Shown here: piece after piece, positions 35,201 through 43,969 of the stretch | How positions within the stretch are numbered: the first letter of the stretch is position 1 | Layout of the letters: the number at the start of each line of letters is the position of its first letter | Assembly: GCF_963678635.1 (NCBI RefSeq) | Contig: NC_087066.1 | Span: forward strand, 44,751,624 to 44,815,623 | Source of the DNA: Symsagittifera roscoffensis | Lineage: Eukaryota > Xenacoelomorpha > Acoela > Convolutidae | Length of the DNA: 64,000 bases | Direction: 5' to 3' | Notes under the pieces: model-generated | Told to the model about the DNA's origin: nothing | Databases searched by the model: none | The model's input: the letters and a program-made list of their open reading frames with translations, nothing else | Position numbers and translations under genes: made by a program

Positions 35201-38200
35201 GAGAATCGGACTCAAATTGTTGCTATCAATGATGTTTTATCGAATTCTCAAGAACTCGAATTTGGAGTGCCTCAAGGTTCTCTTCTGGGACCCCTCCTGT
35301 TCTCAATCTACCTGACACCATTGAACGATATTATTGGCTCAACTAAATTTTCATACCAAGTGTATGCCGATGATACTACTTTATACTGTGAAATTAAAAA
35401 TGAGAGTGAATTAGCAGAAATAGAAAGATCTCTGGTTATTATTTTGAACTGGTTTTCGTCCATGGGGCTTATGTTAAACGAATCAAAAAGCCAAGTAATT
35501 AACCTTAGCCACTAGTAAGTCAAAAGGTCTAACAAACGGCTCAATACTCATTGGAAATTCAACGGTTAAGCTGATGAAATCAACAGAAAACTCTGTGAAG
35601 TCTTTAGATTGCCTCATTGACCGATCCTTGTCAATGAAAAAAAACAGATCGATTCCGTGTGTGGCGCCAGTTACCACAGTCTCCGGAAACTATACAGCAT
35701 ACGTTTCTACCTTGATTTTGAAAATAGAAATATGTTGGCAAGAAAGCTAGTCTTAAGTCGATTAGACTACTGCAATAGCTTGTACTCGAGCTTACCAAAT
35801 TATCTGCTCTACAAGTTGCAAAAAGTCCAAAATAGTGCCTGCAGATTTGTTTTCTGTTTGAAGAAGTCAACGAGTATTACTCCTTATCTACATGATCTAC
35901 ATTGGTTGCCCATAAAATCTCGAGTGATTTTTAAAGTCTTGACAATCGTACACAAATGCATTTTCAATCCTCAAATCGTTCCGTCTTATCTGAGTAAATA
36001 TTTTTCACTACAAAAAAGTTCCTCCCGTTTCAGTGAAAGGACCATGGTCATTAAGAAACCACTGGTTAACACGAACTATGGAAAAAGGACGTTTAGATTT
36101 GCTGCCGCACACCATTGGAATAGTTTACCATGTAACCTTAAACTACCAAATGAAACTGAATTTCGTAAACAGTTGAAAACGTATTTGTTTAACCAGTATT
36201 ACTATGAGACTTGTTTCAGTTAAAGGTTGCTAAAATGACTGAAACTAGAAAGGTTGGAATTCATAAGCTTAACGAAACCTTGCGTCTAAGAAATGTTCAT
36301 GTTGAAACCAGGTTTCTCCCCAAAAGACGGATAATATTGAGCTCTGATAAGATCAAGAGAGTGACATATGCTGTTTTGGGATCATCGCTAGTTTATGGGA
36401 TTTTTCTGCCAGATTCCGTGACAGTTTCGTGCCCTGGTGGAACTCTCTCAACCCTTTGTAGCGATCAGGTTCTCAAGGATATGAAAAACTTGGATGTACA
36501 AACAGTGCTCATAATGGGAGGAACAAACAACCTGTTTGGCCGTTCAGGGCGCCAGTCATTGGGAGCGACTGAAGTGGACTGAAGGGAGGAGAGTGCTATT
36601 TTTAGACTCCTTGACTGCAATTTCGAAGTTGGCGTCATGTCACTTATTAGCCGGGAAGGTGAACGCTCTCTTATCAGGAGAGTGAATAAATGCTACAGAA
36701 ATCTAACGGCATGGTATAAAATCCCGCTCTTTAAAAGTGTAAAGTTCAGCTATCGGAGGCATGTTTGCGCAGATGGACTTCACCCCACAGCAAATGGCGT
36801 GCGCGAACTTGCTAAGGACTTTTATGACGCCTTCAGAAGCATAGAAAATCCAATGGCTGTGAAACGAAGGCAAAGAAGGCGACGACGATGAAACGCCCAG
36901 CTCATTTTAGAGCGGGTCCGATTTTTAACCATCTTCAAAGAACATTTTCTGTTTAAATCCCAGCTCATTTTAGAGTGGGTACGGCTATCGACAGAAACGA
37001 ACTCATCTTTAGCGGAGCGACTGATTATTTATACGACAAAACTGGTTTTTAATTAAACTCAAACACCTTTGAATTCAAGAAATTGGTGTCGAAATAACAT
37101 ATGTGATGATGATGATGATGATGAAAAAATAATTGCAATTTTATTTTACACAGGCGAGACAGAATTTCGCACCACTTGCGAGGTCACACAAACATATCAT
37201 TAAGCGCCACATAAACATAGAATCACCAAAAAAGAGAAACAAGCCATTAAAACACATCGGGAAGCATAATTTGCCTGTTAAATATGCATTCAGAAAATTT
37301 ATCCAGCAGTAACTAAGCCGATAATACATGGCTAGATGCCATTGCGCTGAAAGCAAAATGAAACTTACACACCCGAAAGCAAAGTTCCTCTCACTTTCAG
37401 CAGTCGGCAAAAGAAGCATAAATTCACTTGGTTAATTAAAACTTAAGCATACAAGGACAAATTTAACTAAGCACACCCACCTTTTCAGTGTCTGGTTTAT
37501 CACATCTGCTGTATAGATCTGATGACTCATTGTTCGGCTTCAACATCATCACTTTGCCATCCGCACAAGTAGTGATTATTGAGTTACCGTAGAACACGAA
37601 ACTCTCAGGCCCACTGACAACATTCTCGTACAGATGGTCAACAAACATCAGTTCGGAGTTCTCTCTCGTGCTCGGGTCCATCAAATTCGGGATTTCTTTC
37701 TCTTTAGTCACTTTTTTCACGCCTAGAGAGCGATGAGCATTTTAAAGACAAACTGTCTAAATTTATTCTCATTGTTGATTTTTGAAAGCGTGACTTTAAA
37801 AAACTTAGTCGGTGTAAAAATGTTCACTTATATGAGAAACTCGGAAGCAGACAAAAAAGGTAATAAAGACTACTTCGTAAGTATATTTTTCCCCACGTAA
37901 AACAGAGAATACTTAACTTTAATTGCTTTTCGACTTAATTTTGACAATTCACATTAAATAATACCCACCAATCAATCGCTATAAATGTTGAACTTTATGG
38001 GCATTTCAAGGCAAACGCAAAAAAAAGTAAATCTGAAAATTACAAAACAAAATTGAAATATTATCACTTCGCCTATTAAATACGAAAATACAAATGTAAA
38101 GTGAGTGATTTGAATGCTCATCACTGGCCTGACAAATCAATAGGGGTCAAAGTGATGGGCGAAGTGCACATCCAAAAGCCATCTGTGAAGAAAAGCAGAG

Positions 38201-38339
38201 CGAAGAGAATAATGACTATGATTACATTGAGGAATGTGCGTTTGATTGCGCGCCACAGGTGATGAGAGAACCCCTTGCTCTCGTACGGGGGTTTGATCCT
38301 GGCAGATACAATGTGTTTGCGAGGCGTCCCGCGACGCAT
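32218..38339 (-). CDS. APMAP: APMAP-like membrane-anchored strictosidine-synthase/SMP-30-family protein
   Basis: Four exons give 419 codons plus stop: 38339-38129, 37722-37481, 33875-33383 and 32531-32218 (animal APMAP is about 416). Exon 1 encodes a basic N-terminus and one membrane segment (RTFLNVIIVIILFALLFF, residues about 34-51), so the protein is a type II membrane protein. Later exons give the propeller: GPESFVFYG and ADGKVMML, then VCGRPLGIELV, SYHGLFSLD, FPNGLS, VSELSYARV, LPGFPDNIR, YWVGFSG, and HDPSGQG with YLYIGSYHP at the end. These follow animal APMAP closely; that family is reported to have arylesterase activity. Introns 2 and 3 are GT-AG in phase; intron 3 is 851 bp. Intron 1 uses GC rather than GT as the only frame-preserving donor seen. 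An antisense LINE sits in the 3.6-kb intron 2. The ATG follows an acceptor-like TTTCAG by 5 nt. It is probably the last gene of an operon. Confidence 0.85.
34430..35080 (+). repeat. Second location of the 168-bp satellite family plus its tail
   Basis: Lies inside APMAP intron 2. Two or three diverged units ('aaatttgagcagttatatttggacgccagacttgcaacccctgaatgtatcc', 'ctcgaaaaccaaaagaatttgattagtcatgc...') match the array at 43970-45260. They are followed by 'cttaagcataacaatatacgatatagcttaaac...tttcgttaaagatgaaaaaaatacgtt', which matches the tail of that array at 45370-45690. Satellite and tail therefore travel together as one repeat family. Confidence 0.6.
35089..36223 (+). pseudogene. Non-LTR retrotransposon reverse transcriptase, 5'-truncated and frame-shifted
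   Basis: The element starts abruptly inside the RT domain at a DLSAAFDTIDH motif. GVPQGSLLGPLLFSIYL follows, then the catalytic YADD box in YADDTTLYCEI, then the post-RT thumb and C-terminal region with SRLDYCNSLYSSLP, LQKVQNSACR and LHWLPIKSRVIFK. This C-terminal pattern is characteristic of the Jockey/CR1/L2/Rex1 group. The frame shifts near 35510 and back in an A-run near 35640, so it is inactive. Endonuclease and the N-terminal half of RT are absent, the usual result of incomplete target-primed reverse transcription. It lies antisense within APMAP intron 2. Confidence 0.85.
36234..36891 (+). pseudogene. SGNH-hydrolase-like ORF downstream of the LINE reverse transcriptase
   Basis: Starts 10 bases after the RT frame's stop. 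One frame runs from the ATG at 36234 to 36891 with a single in-frame TGA at 36580-36582 (codon about 116 of 219). Visible SGNH blocks are GSSLVYGI (GDS-like block, Asp replaced by Ser), MGGTNNLF (GxND-like block) and DGLHPTANG (DxxH block carrying the Asp and His). The C-terminus is strongly basic (KRRQRRRRR). In CR1-type LINEs an esterase-like domain is known in ORF1, upstream of the endonuclease-RT ORF; here it follows RT. The GDS-like block lacks the usual Asp, so activity is doubtful. It may act in RNA or membrane association; that is inference. Confidence 0.65.
36892..37126 (+). mobile_element. LINE 3' untranslated region with (GAT)n tail
   Basis: Two copies of 'cccagctcattttagagcgggt'-like sequence about 62 bp apart (36895 and 36958) are followed by AT-rich sequence and a 'gatgatgatgatgatgatg' run ending at about 37123. 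Microsatellite 3' tails are typical of L2/CR1-type LINEs. This places the SGNH ORF inside the same element as the RT. Confidence 0.65.
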
Positions 38340-38344
38340 TTCAA

Positions 38345-38352
38345 CTGAAAGT
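38345..38352 (-). promoter_or_regulatory. Splice acceptor just upstream of the APMAP start codon
   Basis: GACTTTCAG ends at 38345 on the minus strand, 5 nt before the ATG at 38339. Comparable acceptors precede the ATGs at 52458 (AG at 52465-52464), 39640 (AG at 39661-39660), 40675 (AG at 40679-40678) and 21745 (AG at 21740-21741). They are candidate spliced-leader sites or ends of 5' UTR introns. Confidence 0.55.
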
Positions 38353-38553
38353 CAATACTTCACTCGAGTTTTAATTTCACCATCCTCGCTCGCCACCAAA
38401 ATATTGAAGAAAAACCACTAAAAACTTATATCAAAGCTTATATCATAGGTCGTAAAAGAAAGAGACACGAATAATTTTCATTGCAACATTTCAGAATACT
38501 CTGAGCATCACCTCGTCTTTTTCTAATAAAAGTCCAAAATAAACTATAATCCG

Positions 38554-38559
38554 TTTATT
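38554..38559 (-). promoter_or_regulatory. AATAAA polyadenylation signal overlapping the GTDC1 stop codon
   Basis: On the minus strand the last codons read GAA TAA AC, so AATAAA spans the stop. The next gene's acceptor-like AG (38345) lies about 210 bp further. This suggests a very short 3' UTR before the downstream operon gene. Confidence 0.5.
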
Positions 38560-39640
38560 CTAATAATTGAACATACTCCTTTGATAATTTTTTCAAACTA
38601 TAATGACTTAGATCAATGTTGAAGCTTCGCTTCCTAAAAGAATTGGCACTTCTACATGCATTTGTGAGAAATTTTACAGCTTGGGCTGTTGTACTGTAGA
38701 GACATTTCTCGGGTAAATACTCGGGATATACTAAACGGTTCGGACAAAGAGGAAAGCAGCCCATCAAAATAGCTTCCATAACTGCTAGACCCTGAAACTC
38801 ATGAATTGATGTGGACAAAACTATATCACTTTCTGCGAGTGTTTGAAAATATTCTTCCTTTGATTCTAAGAACCCAGCGTGAAGTAACTTATGACCAATT
38901 TTGGAACAAATCTCAGAGATCGATTCAGGTACTGTCAGTGTTTTCTCTCCCAAAACTGATAGCCTAAAATCGCAATTTTTACCATCCAATTCTAAAATAA
39001 TATCTCTAAACAGATCAGGGTTTTTATCATGCTCCCATCGATGCGGCCAGACTATATGAAGAGCATCTTTGTCATCGTTCATCTTTTTCGACAGTTTTGG
39101 AATCTTATCAAAATCAATAGGAACAGGCAATACGCGGCACTTTGATTCGATTTGTAACCTGATTGGTTGAAATTCAGTGTTCGGAACTTTGTTCAGAATT
39201 TGCTCACAATTGTTCAGAAATGTTGATTGATTATACATAGAGTTGAAAATTAGTTTATCAGCAGCTAATGCCGAAACTATTTCGTTGTGACAATGCTGAT
39301 AGTCTCGGTCCTTTTCAGCTTTTCTAGGATACACAAGTTGATTTTCGTGGAAATATAGAATCTTTTCACATGAAGCTAAGTCAGTTCTTAACCCGATTAA
39401 CTCAGCCAGGTTAGTACAAGACGTTAGAAAAAGTTTCTTGAATTTACGATTTCTCGGAATCCGCTGAGAAAAATACAAAGCACTGCATCTGGATCGCCAA
39501 TGCCATTTAGTTGCAGGCAATGTCAACAGATAATAAGACTTTTCTGGTAGTATGGGGAGAGTCAAATCCAGCAAATGTTTGTGAGAGCCTCCAAAAAATG
39601 CTTCCAAAACTAGAAGCGAAGATTCAGTGGAATCATCCAT
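38555..39640 (-). CDS. GTDC1: GTDC1/QTMAN-type glycosyltransferase (tRNA-queuosine mannosyltransferase family)
   Basis: A single-exon gene of 361 codons (vertebrate GTDC1 is somewhat longer). Family motifs appear in order: LVLEAFFGGSHKHLLDL at the N-terminus, LPATKWHWRSRCSALYFS, LYFHENQLVYP, HCHNEIVSALAADKLIFNS, WPHRWEHDKNPDLF, LHAGFLESKEEYFQ and the GT-B nucleotide-sugar segment SIHEFQGLAVMEAILMGCFP, followed by LVYPEYLP. In vertebrates GTDC1 has been identified as QTMAN, which adds mannose from GDP-mannose to queuosine in tRNA-Asp; the same activity is inferred here. It should act in the cytosol. I chose the ATG at 39640; the frame is open three codons further but without ATG. An acceptor-like AAATTTCAG ends 19 nt before the ATG. 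It lies 165 bp after the upstream gene and 215 bp before the APMAP-like gene on the same strand. Confidence 0.9.
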   Translation of the reverse strand: MDDSTESSLLVLEAFFGGSHKHLLDLTLPILPEKSYYLLTLPATKWHWRSRCSALYFSQRIPRNRKFKKLFLTSCTNLAELIGLRTDLASCEKILYFHENQLVYPRKAEKDRDYQHCHNEIVSALAADKLIFNSMYNQSTFLNNCEQILNKVPNTEFQPIRLQIESKCRVLPVPIDFDKIPKLSKKMNDDKDALHIVWPHRWEHDKNPDLFRDIILELDGKNCDFRLSVLGEKTLTVPESISEICSKIGHKLLHAGFLESKEEYFQTLAESDIVLSTSIHEFQGLAVMEAILMGCFPLCPNRLVYPEYLPEKCLYSTTAQAVKFLTNACRSANSFRKRSFNIDLSHYSLKKLSKEYVQLLE

Positions 39641-39805
39641 GAAATACAAAAATCAAACTCTGAAATTTATGATCCTTTTGTTATTGTAAATGATTTCATT
39701 TTTTAAAAAATCAATTTGCAATTCATCTTTTATAGGGAGAAAGCTAGTTCAAAATGCTAATAAAAACAATAAATTCCTTGTATGACTTCAGATCAAAAGT
39801 AAAAC

Positions 39806-40675
39806 TCACTCTCCTTCAGCATGTCGTTTTGGGATCTCCAATGGCCAAATCAAAATACCAATATAATCATCATAGTACTTATTCTGCCTCATAAATCTTC
39901 CCATAGTTGTACTCTTTTTCTCGAACTCATACTTGTGCAAAACATACGCAGTCGACACAGTCATAGCTCCGAACATCAAAGGCGCAAACAAGGTAAAAGA
40001 CAGCATGAAATTGTTCATTCCCTTAACTTTTACATTGAATTTACCCCGCTGGTGCTTAATATATTTGTACATTAGGAACGAAAACGGGATAAAAGTTGCA
40101 GCAGTTGAAGTTACTCCTGTCATAACCATATTACTAATTTCATCATCAGGAACGTCGTCCAAGGTCAAATGAGTTGACTTCACTGGCTTCGAAGCATCGA
40201 CGTTAGACGAGTGAACATCACTGACTGCAACCTGTGTTTTCATAGTTTCATCTATTTTAGTGCTATTCGAATTCTGTTCAGTGTTTTCGCTGGCCCAAAA
40301 TTTCCACCATGAAGACATTTGCTTTCTGTTAGCTGAACTCTTTTCGGGGTTGACAGTTTTTTTGACTAATTTGACACTGTCACGCTGATTTCCAACTGAC
40401 TTCGAAACAGGATCTACTTTAATCTCAACTGGTTTCGGTTCTTTTTCTTCACTCGACCAGAACTTCCACCATGAATTTTGACTTGCTTTTTTCTCAGGTT
40501 TGACATGCTTCAAAGCTAACTTTTCCGTGTGCTTAGAGGCTTCCGCTTTTTCAGAAGCACTCACTGGTTTGCTACTATTTCGAAATGGATTTCTAGTATT
40601 GGGATCGGTAAAATCAAACTTGTCAGAATCAGCTAAAGGAGGATTTTCGATCTTTTTTGGATTGAAAATTTCCAT
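39806..40675 (-). CDS. Uncharacterised protein with two C-terminal membrane segments
   Basis: 289 codons. I place the start at the ATG at 40675 (MEIFNPKK), because GTTTTCAG|AA directly precedes it; the frame stays open upstream without ATG. The N-terminal two thirds are polar, Lys/Ser/Glu-rich, and contain a repeated Trp-rich motif, SWWKFWSSE near residue 69 and SWWKFWASE near 121, with similar spacing of charged residues. Two hydrophobic segments follow (MTGVTSTAATFIPFSFLMY and NNFMLSFTLFAPLMFGAMTV), and the tail ends in a basic WPLEIPKRHAEGE. No signal peptide. I do not recognise the family; a small organelle membrane protein is one possibility. It is the first gene of the candidate operon with GTDC1 and APMAP. 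Confidence 0.7.
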   Translation of the reverse strand: MEIFNPKKIENPPLADSDKFDFTDPNTRNPFRNSSKPVSASEKAEASKHTEKLALKHVKPEKKASQNSWWKFWSSEEKEPKPVEIKVDPVSKSVGNQRDSVKLVKKTVNPEKSSANRKQMSSWWKFWASENTEQNSNSTKIDETMKTQVAVSDVHSSNVDASKPVKSTHLTLDDVPDDEISNMVMTGVTSTAATFIPFSFLMYKYIKHQRGKFNVKVKGMNNFMLSFTLFAPLMFGAMTVSTAYVLHKYEFEKKSTTMGRFMRQNKYYDDYIGILIWPLEIPKRHAEGE

Positions 40676-40779
40676 TTCTGAAAACATAAAAAAACTGATA
40701 TCAAAGAAAGCCAGACAAAGTAGAGTTTCATATAATTCGCGATTCAAATTTAAATGACTTTATTCCCAAGAAAATAAAC

Positions 40780-41168
40780 CAGGGGCGGATCTAGGATTTT
40801 CTCGAGGGGGGGGCGGATTTTAAAAAAATTTTGTCGACCTTTTTTTAGGTCAACTAAATAGATTTTCCGAGCTCTCCCAAAGCACTATTTTGTCCTTATT
40901 TTGGATAAAATTTCTGCGCCGGAGGCAAAATTTTGAAAATGCAGGCCAAAAACGGCGTTTTTAGGCACTTTTTAGAAAAAATTTTGACCAAAAAATTGCG
41001 TTTTTTCGGCGCGCGCTCCCCCCTCAAAATTAATATTTACTGGCGCCAAAGGCGCCTTTAGAAAAATTTTAGGGTCCATCACCAAAAATGGATATCTCAA
41101 AATAGTACAAAAGGGGGACCCTTTGGGTCGGCATTGGGTCGAATCCCTGAGGGGGGCATCCGCCCCTG
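40780..41168. mobile_element. hAT-type MITE with terminal repeats and 8-bp target duplication
   Basis: Ends are CAGGGGCGGAT at 40780 and its reverse complement ATCCGCCCCTG finishing at 41168. It is flanked by AAATAAAC (40772-40779) and AGATAAAC (41169-41176), an 8-bp duplication with one mismatch. Eight-bp duplications and CAG...CTG ends are typical of hAT transposons. The 389-bp interior has no transposase. Related copies are at 17907-18310 and 19031-19202. Confidence 0.8.
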
Positions 41169-41176
41169 AGATAAAC

Positions 41177-41984
41177 GCTATGTGGGAACACTCATTTATA
41201 TTCAAAAACTTTACAATTATCTATTCTTTGAAAATCAGTTCCAAGCATCGGCAATACTTTACCCTAAGTCAATTTAAAAAGGCTGTTCAAAACGAATTGA
41301 AGGTGGTAAACGAAAATACTTTTAAGCCAAATAGCTGAAGCGGAGCTTGGTACAACTTCCGATAAATTACAAATATAGCCAACAGACAGTTAAAAAATTC
41401 GACGAATAGAATGAAGGCAAAAAAAAATTAACGACTTTCAAAACAGAAAACCTATTAACTTAAGCTCATCAAATTTTCGGAAAGTTGTGTAACCGTCACT
41501 TTTTTTAAAAGATTTTGTATTCCTCTTGAACCTCTAAAACTTTAAATCCATTTTAAAACTAAACTTCGTTCACGTTTTTTCACGCCAATTGAACTTGTGT
41601 TATTGGACAGCTGAAATGCAGTTCTATTTAAGCAAATGAAACTGAAGCCACAAAAAGCAAGCTTATGCCGGATCAACCTTTAAGCCTGTGTTTCTGTAAA
41701 CAAAACGAAAGAAAAACACCGCACGACCTAGATAAGTTTCTTCATGTTGCTCATTGACGTTCAAATATAACATGACAGCTAGTCGACAAAAAACTAGATC
41801 TACTGAACGTTTTAAATTTGTCCCAGATGAAGTTCATTTTGAAGATAATATACTAACTAAACTATGACAAATGCTAGCGTTAAAAACATCATTGAAACAA
41901 AATTGATGAAAAAAAAAACCCACAAAAAAAGCTCCACTTCGCAAACACTAGCCAGAACACAAAAAGCAGATCTAGAAAAAGAAA
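41177..41984. other. Intergenic stretch, no gene seen
   Basis: Only short frames. A 63-codon Lys/Ser-rich plus-strand frame (41864-42055) runs into the SINE at 41985 and is not gene-like. Confidence 0.5.
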
Positions 41985-42320
41985 TAAGTAAAAGTAAAAA
42001 CAAGCCTCAAATCAATAAAAACTCGGCTCAGTGTCGGATTCAATCTGCAACCTAGAGATTATGAGTCTCTTGAACTAAAGATTATGAGTCTCACGCACTA
42101 AGTCCCAGCCACGAACGCTCAATGAATCACTAACACTAGCCTCAAATAATGAAATTTCCAATGCTACAGATCGTAATCATTGCAAAATTGCAACCAAAAA
42201 AGCGAACACTTTTAATGAACATTTTATCTGCAAGTTAGATTGAAATAACAAGAATCGTGCGAATACACTCTCAAGCTAGCTAGTGTAAACAGACTTGAGA
42301 ATCTGAGGTCTCCAAGAGAT
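41985..42320 (-). mobile_element. tRNA-derived SINE-like element, copy S3
   Basis: The minus-strand head contains GTGCGTGAGACTCATAATCT, matching the anticodon arm of an elongator tRNA-Met (loop CTCATAA, anticodon CAT), and a B-box-like AGATTGAATCC. About 24 bp around the anticodon arm is duplicated ('agattatgagtctc' twice). The body ('ccaatgctacagatcgtaatcattgcaaa', 'gcgaacacttttaatgaacat', 'cgtgcgaatacactct') matches S1 and S4. Confidence 0.65.
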
Positions 42321-43969
42321 GAGTCCTGTAAACGAAGTTTTGAACGGTAGAAAAGAAAAAGTCTAGTTACCGGTTGCAATACAATTCCTCTTGCAAGTAA
42401 AAACGGGGAAAAGTTGTTCTTCAGGTAATTTCAAGTCACATAAGAATAGATAGGCGTTTGGTGTGCATATAGCATAGAATGCTCCGACTAAAAAACTTTA
42501 GGTGTAGGTGTAAGAATTCGAAAAATCAAGAAAAACGCATCACTTTTTTTCCAGGTATCCTATTTTCTACAAAAGTGAACGAATAAGGATAAACAACTAC
42601 AAGAAAGAGAAGTATTGACAGCCAAAATAACGTAGAAAAAATGTAGTGGAACTTGGAACTAAATTTGAAGCTCAGGCTTTCAAAAAACCAAAACAACAAT
42701 CGAAATAATTGATACTATTTAACTTTTGGTCAAAATATGTCGCTAATTTAGAATGGGTATACGCTTGCTGTACTACTGGTACACTAGTTTTAGGCTATGA
42801 TAAATGGAAAACAGTTAATTACTTACTTATAAAACTGTTGTTTTTTTTGTTAAAATGCGAATGAAATAGGTTATAAAAAACCCAAGAATGAGAGCTAAAT
42901 AATATTAAGAAACGCTAAAATAATGCTGAAGTCGAATGGGAAAAGACTTCATAGCACAGTCTCCAAATGAATTCACTCCGAAAAACTGTAAATTGCAGAC
43001 GAATTTTTCTCAGGACAGAAAACATTGACCTTTTAGAAATCAAATTGCAACTGAAAAGGCTTTATTATGATACCACATTTGAACCCTCCTACTAGCAATC
43101 TTTGAGGTATTCAAAACTGAAGGAAAAAGTGCACACTACGCAATAGCTCCACCAAACTCCTTTAAAGGGGTGGTCGGAACAAAAAATAATTATCCAAGAT
43201 CGATTCTTCGTTGATATTGTCTTACTGGTTTCTTTCAGCTTCGTGAGCAGAAAATCACAAATTCACCAGTTTAGATAGGTGGTTATTAAGTATAAATTTA
43301 TGCAGATTATTTCTTTTACTGCATCACAACTTATACACAAGGCAGAAACTTCACTTATCATACTAAAGGAAAAATCTAACAGATAAAAAATTGTTCAGAA
43401 AAAACTTCCATTTTTTCAGATTTTTACAAAACGTACTCCCAGACTGAAGGACTAAGTGATACAATTTGAGTGTCGTTTGAATGATTTCTCAGGCGACTTA
43501 GCTCGCCGCTTAAAAATTGACAAAACGAAATATACCGCGCGCTAAATATCATCTTGCAAGCATCTATAGCTTTATAAATACCACATGAAAAAAAAAACGT
43601 TTACACTTTCAGCTCAGGTCATTAAAATCTTCTATAGTAGGTAAGAAATTTCGTAGAAGCGGAATTTGTCTCATGAAAAAAAACCAGACCGAATAAGCGA
43701 AAGACCGAAAAAACGAATGTCTTCGCAATAATTACAAAATCTAGTGAGCTCGTAGTTAAACAGAACCATTTGCTTGAAGAATAAGTCAAGTATGCATTCC
43801 ATTAAGATTATCAAAATAGAGGCCAAAAAAATTCAAATTATTTACAACAATATAATCTCCCGAAAAATTGAATTCAACTTATATCGGCACAACCACAATA
43901 ACAGTGACACAAAAAAAAACTAAATGCAACTAGCGTAAAACGCACCTCCGGTACTCATGATAAACCGCA
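42321..43969. other. AT-rich intergenic stretch, no gene seen
   Basis: 1.6 kb with no open frame above 60 codons on either strand. No repeat shared with other parts of the window was noticed apart from the SINE edge at its left. Confidence 0.5.

Noticed and set aside
41864-42055. 63-codon Lys-rich plus-strand frame
   Set aside because: Runs into a SINE copy and reflects A-rich sequence.
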